Positions 7,641-16,010 of a stretch of 32,020 nt of DNA are shown piece after piece. The first letter of the stretch is position 1. Each line of letters begins with the position of its first letter. Where the stretch lies: NCBI GenBank assembly GCA_964626405.1, contig CAZVFE010000011.1, forward strand, positions 1-32,020. Direction: 5' to 3'. The position numbers were made by a program, and so were the translations under genes. The notes beneath the pieces are model-generated. The model was not told the DNA's origin and searched no databases. It worked only from the letters and a program-made list of their open reading frames with translations. The stretch comes from CAZVFE01 sp964626405. Its GTDB lineage: Bacteria > Bacteroidota > Bacteroidia > Cytophagales > Spirosomataceae.

Positions 7641-8846
7641 TCAGATAAATAGATTGAAAAAGGCTGAGAAAATAATTGAAAGGGTGATTATTAACATCAT
7701 CGCTTTGGTCAAACTTGTTCTTTTCTCTAATAATTCAATGAATAAACCAGAAATTGGGATTAAGAATAAAATTGACGAGGCATTTGTCGCTAGAAATCCA
7801 ATCAATAATAGATAAAGAAAATCTTTTTGTCGAGCAAGAAACAATAATATGAGGCTGGGTAATACTAAGGATGAAAGAAAGGCTAAATTTTGTAATTGGA
7901 AAATTTCCGTAAACGCGGTATTTCGATGATCTATATTCATCAAAATTGGATAATAAATAATCAAAGCAAATACCGAATGAAGAATAAATTTAAAATAGAA
8001 ATTTCTTTGTTTAATTAGGGTGAAAATAAATATTATTAATAATGCAGGCAATAAATTTTGGAAGTTAGAATCATTTGAAATACCTATAATTATAGTCAGA
8101 ATTAAAAGATATATATTTCTTAAATTGAATTCTTCATATAAACCAACCAAGAAATAGAGTGCTACAGCCAAATAGGCATTGGTGAAAATTTCGGGATTAT
8201 AAAAAATGGTATCGTGTAAAAATGTAGGAATAAAAAAACAGATAAAACTAGTAATTAAACGTGTTTTTTTTGAAAAATTCAATTTCTTGGTGATACCATA
8301 AATGGCAATTCCGTTAATTAAAAATGCCAAAATATAATGAAATCTAAACCATCTTAAATTTAAATTATTGAATAAATGTGGGAAAATTTCAAATGAATTG
8401 ATGTCTTTAGTAGGGTAATCAATTTTTAAATCAAATGGATTTATTGAATAGAATAAACCTAATTGAACAGATTGAATAAAAATAAAAGAACCAAAAAATA
8501 ATAGGGCGATTAGTTTATCAAAAATGCTTAGGGAGATGAATTTTTCGTGGAAAGTCTGAATATTTCTACCAACTAATTTAAAGGCGGAAGTACTTTTTGA
8601 TGGAATTTTCAAACTTGAAAAATTTAAAAATATATGGAAAGCCCCAGCAATTAAAACAGAAGCTAGAACCCAAAATCCTTTTTTTGATTCAAGATTTAAA
8701 AAATTCAGTAAATTTTCAGAAGTTAATATGATTCCTGAATAGGAAATAAAAAAAAGCATAAAAAGCTCCTCAAAGGTTTTATTAGAGATTTTTGATGCCA
8801 ACCGAAGGTTTATTAACAAAAAGCTTATGAAATAAATGAATAACAT
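7641..8846 (-). CDS. Multi-pass membrane protein of unknown function
   Basis: I do not recognise this 401-residue protein with confidence. It is almost entirely hydrophobic, with roughly 10-12 membrane helices broken by short polar loops. The first starts at the N-terminus (LFIYFISFLL) and the last runs to the C-terminus (LIITLSIIFSAFFNLF). Short charged loops include PFDLKIDYPTKDINS around residues 137-151 and HDTIFYNPEIF in a mid-protein loop. The general look (many helices, an early loop with acidic residues) resembles GT-C-type glycosyltransferases or Bacteroidota DUF membrane families, but no diagnostic motif is clear. It is divergent from parE (96 bp apart) and 89 bp upstream of the MacB-type permease on the same strand. 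A TAnnTTTG box was not found in the 96-bp gap. Confidence 0.7.
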   Translation of the reverse strand: MLFIYFISFLLINLRLASKISNKTFEELFMLFFISYSGIILTSENLLNFLNLESKKGFWVLASVLIAGAFHIFLNFSSLKIPSKSTSAFKLVGRNIQTFHEKFISLSIFDKLIALLFFGSFIFIQSVQLGLFYSINPFDLKIDYPTKDINSFEIFPHLFNNLNLRWFRFHYILAFLINGIAIYGITKKLNFSKKTRLITSFICFFIPTFLHDTIFYNPEIFTNAYLAVALYFLVGLYEEFNLRNIYLLILTIIIGISNDSNFQNLLPALLIIFIFTLIKQRNFYFKFILHSVFALIIYYPILMNIDHRNTAFTEIFQLQNLAFLSSLVLPSLILLFLARQKDFLYLLLIGFLATNASSILFLIPISGLFIELLEKRTSLTKAMMLIITLSIIFSAFFNLFI

Positions 8847-8942
8847 TATAAAAGGGATTCTTTTTGTTTTAAAATCCGATACAAATTAGTTAAATTTATA
8901 ATGAATTACTTCATAATTATCAAAAACCTTTAATTTATTAGT

Positions 8943-10826
8943 ATGGCAGACATAAATTCTCCTGAAGACGTGAAATATGACGACAGTAGTATTCGCTCTT
9001 TAGATTGGAAGGAACATATTCGATTAAGACCCGGTATGTATATCGGTAAATTAGGCGATGGTTCTTCTGCAGATGATGGAATCTATGTTTTAGTAAAAGA
9101 AATTGTAGATAACTCAATTGATGAACATATGATGGGTCATGGAAAAGTTATTGAAGTAAAAATTTCAGATTATCGCGTTGAAGTAAGAGATTATGGTAGA
9201 GGAATTCCTTTAGGTAAAGTAATAGATTGTGTTTCCAAAATCAATACTGGAGGAAAATATGATTCAGGGGCCTTTCAAAAATCAGTTGGTTTAAATGGGG
9301 TTGGAACAAAAGCAACCAATGCCCTTTCAAACTATTTTCGGGTTCAATCTTTTAGAGATGGACAAACCAAATGGGCAGAATTTGAAAAGGGGAATTTAGT
9401 TTTAGAATCAAAAGATGGAGAAACTACAAATTCAAAAAACGGTACTTTTACCTGTTTTGAACCAGATAATACCGTTTTTAAGAATTTTCATTTCATTCCA
9501 CAATATTTAGATTCTCTATTTTGGAATTACGCCTATTTAAATGCTGGACTGACCATTTCTTTTAATGGACAAAAATATTTTTCTCAACATGGTTTACATG
9601 ATTTATTGTCTAAAAAAACAAAAGAGGAAGAAAATAGATATCCAATTATTCATTTAAAAGGGACTGATATTGAGGTTGCAATGACTCACAATAATCAATA
9701 TGGTGAGGAATATTATTCTTTTGTAAACGGACAAAATACAACTCAGGGAGGTACGCATTTGGCTGCCTTTAGAGAAGCTATTGTAAAAACTGTAAGAGAA
9801 TTTTATAAAAAGGATTTTGATCCTTCTGATATTCGTGCAAGTATTGTTGGTTCTATAGCAATTAGAGTTCAGGAACCTGTATTTGAGTCTCAAACTAAAA
9901 CCAAATTAGGGTCCACCAATATTTCGCCAGATCCTAGTTCCCCTTCAGTTAGAGCTTTTGTTGGAGATTTTTTAAAAACGGAATTAGATAATTTCTTACA
10001 TAAAAATCCTCAAACTGCTGATGCTTTACTGAAAAGAATTTTACAATCAGAAAGAGAAAGAAAAGATATTGCTGGTATTAAAAAATTAGCTAATGAAAGA
10101 GCTAAAAAGGCAAATCTTCATAATAAAAAATTAAGAGATTGCAGAGTACATTTAACAGACGAAAAGTCTGAATCAAATAAAGAATCTACCTTATTTATTA
10201 CAGAGGGAGACTCTGCTTCTGGAAGTATCACAAAATCTAGGGATGTTCAGTTACAAGCGGTATTTTCATTAAGAGGTAAACCTCTAAACTCTTTTGGGCT
10301 AACCAAAAAAATTGTATATGAGAATGAAGAATTCAATCTTTTACAACATGCCTTAGATATTGAAGATTCATTAGATAATTTAAGATATAATAAAATAGTT
10401 ATTGCCACTGATGCAGATGTAGATGGTATGCATATTCGTCTATTAATTTTAACCTTCTTTTTACAATTTTTCCCAGATTTGGTAAGAAATGGACATCTTT
10501 TTATTCTTGAAACTCCTTTATTTAGAGTAAGAAATAAAAAGGAAACCATTTATTGTTATACCGATGAGGAAAGAAGAAATGCCATTGAAAAATTAGGGCC
10601 AAAACCTGAAATAACACGTTTTAAAGGTTTGGGTGAAATATCTCCTGATGAATTTGGTCTTTTTATTGGGGAAGATATAAGATTGGAGCCGGTTTTATTA
10701 GATAAAAATCAGACTATCTCACAATTATTAAAATACTATATGGGTAAAAATACTCCGGAACGCCAGAAATTTATCATTGATAATCTAAAAGTTGAAAAAG
10801 ACTTAGAAGATAGATTATTGGCTTAA
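8943..10826 (+). CDS. parE: DNA topoisomerase IV subunit B
   Basis: ParE is the ATPase subunit of topoisomerase IV, which decatenates daughter chromosomes. The 627-residue protein has the GHKL ATPase (EIVDNSIDE, DYGRGIPLGK, VGLNGVGTKATNAL), a transducer domain, and a Toprim domain with TEGDSASGS (Glu421) and the metal-binding ATDADVDGMH (Asp490, Asp492, Asp494). PLRGKP-type and RFKGLGEI motifs are also present (here SLRGKPLNSFG). The start SIRSLDWKEHIRLRPGMYIG and IGKLGDGSSADDG match the Bacteroidota ParE pattern rather than GyrB. No parC follows: the next gene is a small convergent TPR-like gene overlapping by 4 bp. ParC must therefore be elsewhere. Confidence 0.93.
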   Translation: MADINSPEDVKYDDSSIRSLDWKEHIRLRPGMYIGKLGDGSSADDGIYVLVKEIVDNSIDEHMMGHGKVIEVKISDYRVEVRDYGRGIPLGKVIDCVSKINTGGKYDSGAFQKSVGLNGVGTKATNALSNYFRVQSFRDGQTKWAEFEKGNLVLESKDGETTNSKNGTFTCFEPDNTVFKNFHFIPQYLDSLFWNYAYLNAGLTISFNGQKYFSQHGLHDLLSKKTKEEENRYPIIHLKGTDIEVAMTHNNQYGEEYYSFVNGQNTTQGGTHLAAFREAIVKTVREFYKKDFDPSDIRASIVGSIAIRVQEPVFESQTKTKLGSTNISPDPSSPSVRAFVGDFLKTELDNFLHKNPQTADALLKRILQSERERKDIAGIKKLANERAKKANLHNKKLRDCRVHLTDEKSESNKESTLFITEGDSASGSITKSRDVQLQAVFSLRGKPLNSFGLTKKIVYENEEFNLLQHALDIEDSLDNLRYNKIVIATDADVDGMHIRLLILTFFLQFFPDLVRNGHLFILETPLFRVRNKKETIYCYTDEERRNAIEKLGPKPEITRFKGLGEISPDEFGLFIGEDIRLEPVLLDKNQTISQLLKYYMGKNTPERQKFIIDNLKVEKDLEDRLLA

Positions 10827-11128
10827 AAATAAAGTTCCAATAATTGTTTTAATTCTTTTTCAGTTTTTAAATTATTTAAATCCTGAGCTAATTTAATGCC
10901 TTCTGTTAGAATTTTTTTAGCATAATCCTCCTGTTCCCTATCAATTAGATATTTACCAAATGTATAATAATTGGGAAGGTAATTTGAAAAAGTTTTATTT
11001 ATATAATTAAAAATTTGTTCTGCCTCTGGATTATTTTCTTTTTGATATTCTAAAGCAAGTAAATAGTGATTGAATGGGTCAGAGGAGTTTTTTTCTATTT
11101 CTTTCTTTAATATTTCTTTTCTATTCAT
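10823..11128 (-). CDS. Small TPR-like protein
   Basis: The 101-residue protein is all-helical by inspection, with the TPR-like pattern DPFNHYLLALEYQKENNPEA (about residues 17-36) and a second helical pair around NYYTFGKYLIDREQEDYAKKIL (about 53-74). There is no signal peptide or membrane segment, so it is probably a cytoplasmic interaction protein. It is a single gene between convergent parE (4-bp overlap) and divergent etfB (44 bp). Function unknown. Similar short TPR proteins are common in Bacteroidota, but I cannot link this one to a pathway. Confidence 0.72.
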   Translation of the reverse strand: MNRKEILKKEIEKNSSDPFNHYLLALEYQKENNPEAEQIFNYINKTFSNYLPNYYTFGKYLIDREQEDYAKKILTEGIKLAQDLNNLKTEKELKQLLELYF

Positions 11129-11172
11129 GATAAATTTTGTATTTTAGTATGCAAGCATAACAATTTAAAGAT

Positions 11173-11907
11173 ATGAAAATACTTGTTTGTTTAACGGTTG
11201 TACCAGATACTACCAGTAAAATTACAACAGATTCTTCAGGTTTTAATATAAATTATGAAGGATTAACAATGATAATTGGTCCTTATGATGAATATGCGCT
11301 TTCAAGGGCGATAGAAATCAAAGAATCCAATGGAGCGATAGTTGATATCCTACATGTAGGAGAAGAAAATTCAGAGCCTATTTTAAAAAAAGCCCTGGCT
11401 TTGGGAATAGATAATGCCTTTAGAGTCAATATAAGTCCAACTGATTCTAACCAAGCTGCTGCTGAAATTGTCAACTTCCTAAAAGAAAATTCGTATGATT
11501 TAATTTTATTTGGAAAAGAATCAATTGATTTTAATTCAGCTATGGTGCATCATTTGGTGGGAAAACATTTAGGTATAAATGTTTATAATCCTGTTATGAA
11601 ATTAGAGGTGGAAGGTGATAAATTAAAGATCACGACGGAAATTTCGAATGGTAAGGCTGATTTAGAAATTGGATTGCCGGTTATTTTAGGATGTCAGGAA
11701 CCAATTGCAGAATGGAAAATTCCGACAATGAGAGGAATTATGATGGCTAGAACTAAATCAATCAATATAATTGAACCAAGTTCAAGTTCTTCAAAGACCT
11801 TACTTTCTTCTTCTCAGGTAATCAAAGAAAGAGAAAAAAAGGTAATCTCACAGGAAAATGCTGGGGATTTAATTGATATTTTAAAAGCTAACAATATAAT
11901 AAATTAG
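11173..11907 (+). CDS. etfB: Electron transfer flavoprotein beta subunit
   Basis: EtfB forms the FAD- and AMP-binding heterodimer with EtfA that moves electrons from acyl-CoA and other dehydrogenases to the respiratory chain. The 244-residue protein starts MKILVCLTVVPDT, has the ETF fold with IIGPYDEYALSRAIEIKE and DLILFGKESIDFNSAMVHH, and ends with a helical tail. It is followed 2 bp later by etfA, as usual. It is divergent from the small TPR-like gene with 44 bp between. That gap contains TTTTG and a T-rich stretch but no exact TAnnTTTG box. Confidence 0.94.
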   Translation: MKILVCLTVVPDTTSKITTDSSGFNINYEGLTMIIGPYDEYALSRAIEIKESNGAIVDILHVGEENSEPILKKALALGIDNAFRVNISPTDSNQAAAEIVNFLKENSYDLILFGKESIDFNSAMVHHLVGKHLGINVYNPVMKLEVEGDKLKITTEISNGKADLEIGLPVILGCQEPIAEWKIPTMRGIMMARTKSINIIEPSSSSSKTLLSSSQVIKEREKKVISQENAGDLIDILKANNIIN

Positions 11908-11909
11908 CC

Positions 11910-12830
11910 ATGGAAAAGATTTTAGTAATTTCGGAGATTAAAAATGGTTCAATACCAAAAGAAATTTCAATAGCTGTAGCTAAACTTGAAAACCAATTCC
12001 AGATAGATTATTATTTAATAGGTAATATTGAATCAGCAATTGATTTAATTGGAACAAATATAAACCAAGTTGTATTCACTGAAAACAGTTTGAATTTCAA
12101 TTTAAGTTTTAATAATGAAATAACTGGTTATCAATATATTATATCGAATAGTAGTTTAATAATAGACGAATTAACAACCTCAATTTCTATTAAAAATAAT
12201 ATCCCAATTTTTGGAAAGATTATCAATTTTGAAATTGAATCAAATAGAATTAAATCTTTTAAACAATCCATATTTTCAGGAAAGGCTACCCAAACCTCCT
12301 CTCCTACTTTGAATTCATTTATCTTATCTATTTCAAAATTATTTGAGGGTGAACTAGGTTCACAGACTCATCAAACAATTTCAAAAAATGAAATTGGTAA
12401 AATGGAAATTTCAAGTAGTTCAAATGAGAAATTATTAAATACAAATTTAATTGGAGACGGAATTAATTTAGAGGATGCAGCAATTGTTGTTGGGGCAGGT
12501 AGAGGAATGAAGGCAAAAGAAAATTGGGGAATTATAGAAGAATTAGCTAGAAAATTAGGAGCAGCTACTGCATGCTCTAAACCAGTATCAGATTTAGATT
12601 GGCGTCCCCATCATGAGCATGTGGGTCAAACTGGTGTAAAAATTGCCCCAAATTTATATATCGCTTGTGGAATCTCTGGGGCAGTACAACATTTAGCTGG
12701 TGTGAATGGATCAAAAACGATTGTTGTAATCAATAATGACCCTGATGCTCCTTTTGCAAAAAATGCAGATTATATTATTCAGGGGGATTTATTTAAGGTA
12801 ATTCCAGAATTATTAAATAAGCTTAATTAA
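11910..12830 (+). CDS. etfA: Electron transfer flavoprotein alpha subunit
   Basis: This is the FAD-carrying partner of EtfB. The 306-residue protein has a variable N-terminal half and the highly conserved C-terminal FAD domain: AIVVGAGRGMKAKENW, HVGQTGVKIAPNLYIACGISGA and INNDPDAPFAKNADY. Length and arrangement match the short-form bacterial EtfA (about 310-320). It sits 2 bp after etfB and is certainly in the same operon. FAD comes from RibF, encoded 3 kb downstream in a separate unit. The following 54 bp to the next gene hold a candidate promoter, so the operon probably ends here, although no strong terminator is visible. Confidence 0.95.
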   Translation: MEKILVISEIKNGSIPKEISIAVAKLENQFQIDYYLIGNIESAIDLIGTNINQVVFTENSLNFNLSFNNEITGYQYIISNSSLIIDELTTSISIKNNIPIFGKIINFEIESNRIKSFKQSIFSGKATQTSSPTLNSFILSISKLFEGELGSQTHQTISKNEIGKMEISSSSNEKLLNTNLIGDGINLEDAAIVVGAGRGMKAKENWGIIEELARKLGAATACSKPVSDLDWRPHHEHVGQTGVKIAPNLYIACGISGAVQHLAGVNGSKTIVVINNDPDAPFAKNADYIIQGDLFKVIPELLNKLN

Positions 12831-12854
12831 ATAGTAATTTGATTAAAATTTATT

Positions 12855-12862
12855 TAAATTTG
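12855..12862 (+). promoter_or_regulatory. Candidate -7 box for the BFN-ftsX-uppP-truB-ribF operon
   Basis: TAAATTTG matches the Bacteroidota -7 consensus TAnnTTTG and lies 22 bp before the TTG start at 12885. A TTTG (12838-12841) lies only 13 bp upstream, shorter than the usual 19-21 bp spacing to a -33 element. The position in the only gap between etfA and the next operon supports a promoter, but the AT-rich context makes chance matches likely. Confidence 0.4.
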
Positions 12863-12884
12863 AATCTGAAAAATATTAAATAAT

Positions 12885-13442
12885 TTGGAGAAATTATCTA
12901 TAGAATCAGTTAGTCCAAGCAACCTTGGTTCAAATTCGTACATAATATTATTTAGAACTGAGGAGTCGAATAAATTATTCCCTATTATAGTGGGCGCTCA
13001 TGAAGCTCAAATTATTTCTGTTTTTATGGAAAATCTAACCATAAAGCGTCCAGTGACCCATCAATTATTTTTAAATTTTATTAATTTATTAAAATATAAG
13101 GTTGAAAAGGTTTTAATTTATCATTTTGAGGAAGGTATATTTTATTCAAAAATATATTTCAATAACGGAGAACAAGAACTTAATTTAGATTCTCGTCCGT
13201 CTGATGCAATTGCATTGGCCATCAAGATGGATGCCCCTATCTATATCAATAAAAATATTTTGAATGAAATTAATATTGATGAGGAGGAAGTCAATAGGAT
13301 TCAAGAGGAAAATGCTAATGAAACAGAGGAAATGGAAAACGTCGAGGAGGATTTGGAGGAACAGTTAAAACAAGCCTTAGAAAATGAGGATTATGAATTA
13401 GCTGTCAAGATTAGAGATAAAATGAATAAAAAAGAAAATTAG
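12885..13442 (+). CDS. Bifunctional nuclease family protein with C-terminal UVR motif
   Basis: The 185-residue protein carries a BFN (DUF151) domain over about residues 1-120, with FPIIVGAHEAQIIS, RPVTHQLF and the signature LDSRPSDAIALAI. An acidic linker follows (about 130-150), then a UVR-type helical hairpin (LEEQLKQALENEDYELAVKI) like the UvrB/UvrC interaction motif. Plant and thermophile BFN proteins are reported to have RNase and DNase activity; the bacterial role is uncertain. The start is TTG at 12885: the conserved domain begins immediately after it and the first in-frame ATG is inside the fold. It lies 1 bp before ftsX and begins the six-gene operon. Function in vivo is inferred from the domains only. 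Confidence 0.87.
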   Translation: MEKLSIESVSPSNLGSNSYIILFRTEESNKLFPIIVGAHEAQIISVFMENLTIKRPVTHQLFLNFINLLKYKVEKVLIYHFEEGIFYSKIYFNNGEQELNLDSRPSDAIALAIKMDAPIYINKNILNEINIDEEEVNRIQEENANETEEMENVEEDLEEQLKQALENEDYELAVKIRDKMNKKEN

Positions 13443-13443
13443 A

Positions 13444-14331
13444 ATGAAATTAACGAAAACAAAACCTAATTCAACTGGCACGATTTTACTTATTTCCCTA
13501 ACAAGTATGTGCTTAATTATTGCCTTTTTTATTCAGCTTTTATCAGGTTTAAATGCTATTTCCAAAGACTTAAGTAGCCAGTTAAAAATATATGTTTATA
13601 TTGAGGATGGTTTAAAAGATTTTGAAAATAACCGTCTAATTAAATCATTGAATTCTTTAAATTTTATTGATAAAGATAATAATGGTAAATTATTGATGGA
13701 ATTTACTTCTAAAGAGGAAATTGCCAAGGAATTTTTACAATCTACTAAAGAAGATTATAAGAGTTTATTAGGGGATGAAAATCCATTTAGAGATATGTAT
13801 ACCCTTTCAATCCCTTCTGAGAATCAATCAGATAGTTTGTATAAAAATTATTCTAAAATTTTGGAAGAAATCCCTGGAGTATATGAGGTAACTTATCCGA
13901 ATAATTATTTAAGTTTATTAACTGATAAAAGTTCAAGTTTAACTTATATCGTAATATTTATATCAGCAGTTTTACTTTCCTTAATATATCTTCAAATTTC
14001 GAATTATATTAAGTTCGTAATGGAAAATAATAAGTTGATTTTAAAATCTATGCAATTATTAGGTTCTACCGACTGGTTTATTAAAAAGCCTTATTTAGGC
14101 AAAATGTTTAAAAACTCCCTACTTTCTAGTGGAATTTCAATAGTTTTATTATTAGGCTTATATTATTATTTATCAAATACCTACCCTGATATTTCAGGAT
14201 TTTTATTGTCGCAGTCCAATTTATTCATGGTTTTTGTTTATTCAACAATCATTACTGTTAGTTTTACTTTAATTGCGACTTTATTTTCATTGAATCGCTA
14301 TTTAAATATTCATCATAATAATTTATTCTAA
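13444..14331 (+). CDS. ftsX: Cell division protein FtsX (ABC-type permease)
   Basis: FtsX forms an ABC-like complex with the ATPase FtsE that activates peptidoglycan hydrolases during division. The 295-residue protein has the FtsX plan: one N-terminal helix (about residues 13-35, ILLISLTSMCLIIAFFIQLL), a periplasmic domain of about 130 residues, and three C-terminal helices (about 160-180, 220-245, 258-283). The loop NKLILKSMQLLGSTDWFIKKP carries the conserved LxGA-like coupling segment. ftsE is not adjacent here. The neighbours DUF3098 and uppP form a conserved Bacteroidota order. Confidence 0.92.
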   Translation: MKLTKTKPNSTGTILLISLTSMCLIIAFFIQLLSGLNAISKDLSSQLKIYVYIEDGLKDFENNRLIKSLNSLNFIDKDNNGKLLMEFTSKEEIAKEFLQSTKEDYKSLLGDENPFRDMYTLSIPSENQSDSLYKNYSKILEEIPGVYEVTYPNNYLSLLTDKSSSLTYIVIFISAVLLSLIYLQISNYIKFVMENNKLILKSMQLLGSTDWFIKKPYLGKMFKNSLLSSGISIVLLLGLYYYLSNTYPDISGFLLSQSNLFMVFVYSTIITVSFTLIATLFSLNRYLNIHHNNLF

Positions 14332-14333
14332 TC

Positions 14334-14549
14334 ATGTCTAATACAAATTCAAATTTCCCAATGGGGAAAAAAGAAGTTAAAACTTTATTAATTGGCATTG
14401 CTGTAATCATTACAGGTTTCATAATTATGACCTTAGATAAAGAGGAGTTTGGTATGGGTTTTTTAGGCATTACATTAGGCCCGATAATAGTTTTGATAGG
14501 TTTTATCATTCCAATTTTTTCATTAGTTAAATTTAAAAAGAATGAATAA
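14334..14549 (+). CDS. DUF3098 family small membrane protein
   Basis: The 71-residue protein starts with a short polar segment (SNTNSNFPMGKKEVK) and has two predicted membrane helices (about residues 17-34, LLIGIAVIITGFIIMTL, and 42-64, MGFLGITLGPIIVLIGFII). The last residues are basic. It matches DUF3098 in size, topology and position between ftsX and uppP. Function is unknown, but its fixed place suggests a link to FtsX or undecaprenyl phosphate recycling. It starts 2 bp after ftsX and overlaps uppP by 8 bp, implying coupling. Confidence 0.85.
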   Translation: MSNTNSNFPMGKKEVKTLLIGIAVIITGFIIMTLDKEEFGMGFLGITLGPIIVLIGFIIPIFSLVKFKKNE

Positions 14550-15327
14550 TTGGCAAGCCTTTATTTTGAGTATTATTGAAGGTTTATCGGAGTTTTTGCC
14601 TATTTCTTCAACAGCCCACTTAATTGTTTCTGAAGAATTATTAGGAATTGAATCAAGTAAATTTCTTAATTTTTTCACAATTTTTATTCAATTAGGGGCA
14701 ATTTCTGCAGTTCCAATTTTATATTTTAAAAGATTATTATCTGGAATAAAAATCTATTCATTTGTAACTATATCGTTTATACCAGCTGTAGTATTTGGTT
14801 TACTCTTAAATGATTTCTTAGAAAGCATGTTTGAAGGTTATTATTTTATTGCGGCATCTTGGATTATTGGCGGTATTATTTTATTAAAAATTGATGAATG
14901 GATTAATAATAAGGATGAAGGCAAGGATTTAGTGGAAAGTCTCAATTCAAAAAATGCTTTATTAATAGGTTTATATCAATGTATTGCAATGATTCCTGGT
15001 GTTTCAAGATCGGGTGCAACAATTGTAGGGGGAAGAATATCTGGATTATCCCATAAAAATGCAGTAGAATATTCTTTTTTGTTGGCCATCCCTACCCTTT
15101 TGGGTGCTACGGCTAAGAAATTATTAGACTATCGAGATAATTTTAATGAATTATTTACTACAGACACAATTGGTTATTTAGGTATAGGTTTTATAGGTTC
15201 TTTTATTGTTGCCATCTTAACTATTCAGTGGTTAGTGGGTTTCATTAAGAAGAAAGGAATTTCATTTTTTGGTTATTATCGAATAATCATTGGTGTTTTA
15301 TTGTTGATATATTTGTGGTTGAAGTAA
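14542..15327 (+). CDS. uppP: Undecaprenyl-diphosphatase
   Basis: UppP (BacA) dephosphorylates undecaprenyl pyrophosphate so the carrier lipid can be reused for peptidoglycan and other glycans. The 261-residue membrane protein has the catalytic first motif EGLSEFLPISSTAH (Glu13, Glu17, Ser22/23, His26) and the second motif PGVSRSGATI, both needed for activity. About eight membrane helices are visible. Length matches the family. It overlaps DUF3098 by 8 bp and truB by 13 bp, so the three are probably translationally coupled. High expression would be expected to give bacitracin tolerance, as in other bacteria. Confidence 0.95.
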   Translation: MNNWQAFILSIIEGLSEFLPISSTAHLIVSEELLGIESSKFLNFFTIFIQLGAISAVPILYFKRLLSGIKIYSFVTISFIPAVVFGLLLNDFLESMFEGYYFIAASWIIGGIILLKIDEWINNKDEGKDLVESLNSKNALLIGLYQCIAMIPGVSRSGATIVGGRISGLSHKNAVEYSFLLAIPTLLGATAKKLLDYRDNFNELFTTDTIGYLGIGFIGSFIVAILTIQWLVGFIKKKGISFFGYYRIIIGVLLLIYLWLK

Positions 15328-16010
15328 ATGAAAATAATAATGGAGGCTTCTATTTAATAGATAAGCCTAGTAGCTGGACGTCTTTTGATGTAGTTAAGAA
15401 ATTAAAATTTCAGACTAAACATAAAAAAATTGGTCATGCTGGAACATTAGATCCTTTAGCTGAAGGTTTATTAATTGTTTGTTTTGGAAAGCATACCAAA
15501 AAAATTGAGGAATTTCAAGCCCAGGCTAAAGAGTATATTGGCGTATTAGAATTGGGCAAAACAACTCCATCCATCGATTTAGAAACAGAATTTGATCGAA
15601 CGGATTATTCAATAGATCATATAGATCAAAATCTTATTGACGAGGCGAAACAATTATTTTTAGGAAAAGTTGAACAAAGCCCACCCTTGTTTTCGGCTGT
15701 TAAAAAGGATGGAAAGAGATTATATGAACTTGCCAGGCAGGGAATAAAGGAAGAGTCTGTCGAAATAAAAAAACGAATTATTGAAGTTTATGAAATGGAT
15801 TTAGAAATAAATAATTTTCCATTCGTAGATTTTCGAATTAAATGTTCAAAAGGAACCTATATCAGAAGTATTGTCCGTGATTTAGGAATTGCTTTAAATT
15901 CGGGGGCATATATGAAATATTTAAAAAGAACAAAAATTGGTGATTACAAAGTAGAGGATGCTCAAAAAATTGAATCCTTTGATCCGCTAAAATATGAAAG
16001 TATATTATAA
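15315..16010 (+). CDS. truB: tRNA pseudouridine(55) synthase TruB
   Basis: TruB converts U55 of the T arm to pseudouridine in most tRNAs. The 231-residue protein has LIDKPSSWTSFDVV, GHAGTLDPLAEGLL with catalytic Asp46, FSAVKKDGKRLYELAR, and KGTYIRSIVRDLG. It is much shorter than E. coli TruB (314) because the C-terminal PUA-like domain is absent, as is usual in Bacteroidota. The start is GTG at 15315 inside the uppP 3' end: no in-frame ATG precedes the conserved LIDKP motif. The ATG at 15328 is out of frame. It overlaps ribF by 17 bp. Confidence 0.93.
   Translation: MVEVNENNNGGFYLIDKPSSWTSFDVVKKLKFQTKHKKIGHAGTLDPLAEGLLIVCFGKHTKKIEEFQAQAKEYIGVLELGKTTPSIDLETEFDRTDYSIDHIDQNLIDEAKQLFLGKVEQSPPLFSAVKKDGKRLYELARQGIKEESVEIKKRIIEVYEMDLEINNFPFVDFRIKCSKGTYIRSIVRDLGIALNSGAYMKYLKRTKIGDYKVEDAQKIESFDPLKYESIL

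Noticed and set aside
8898..8917. Near-palindrome ATAATGAA-TTAC-TTCATAAT between the membrane protein and parE
   Set aside because: It has a mismatch and an all-A/T bias expected by chance in this genome; no second copy was seen.
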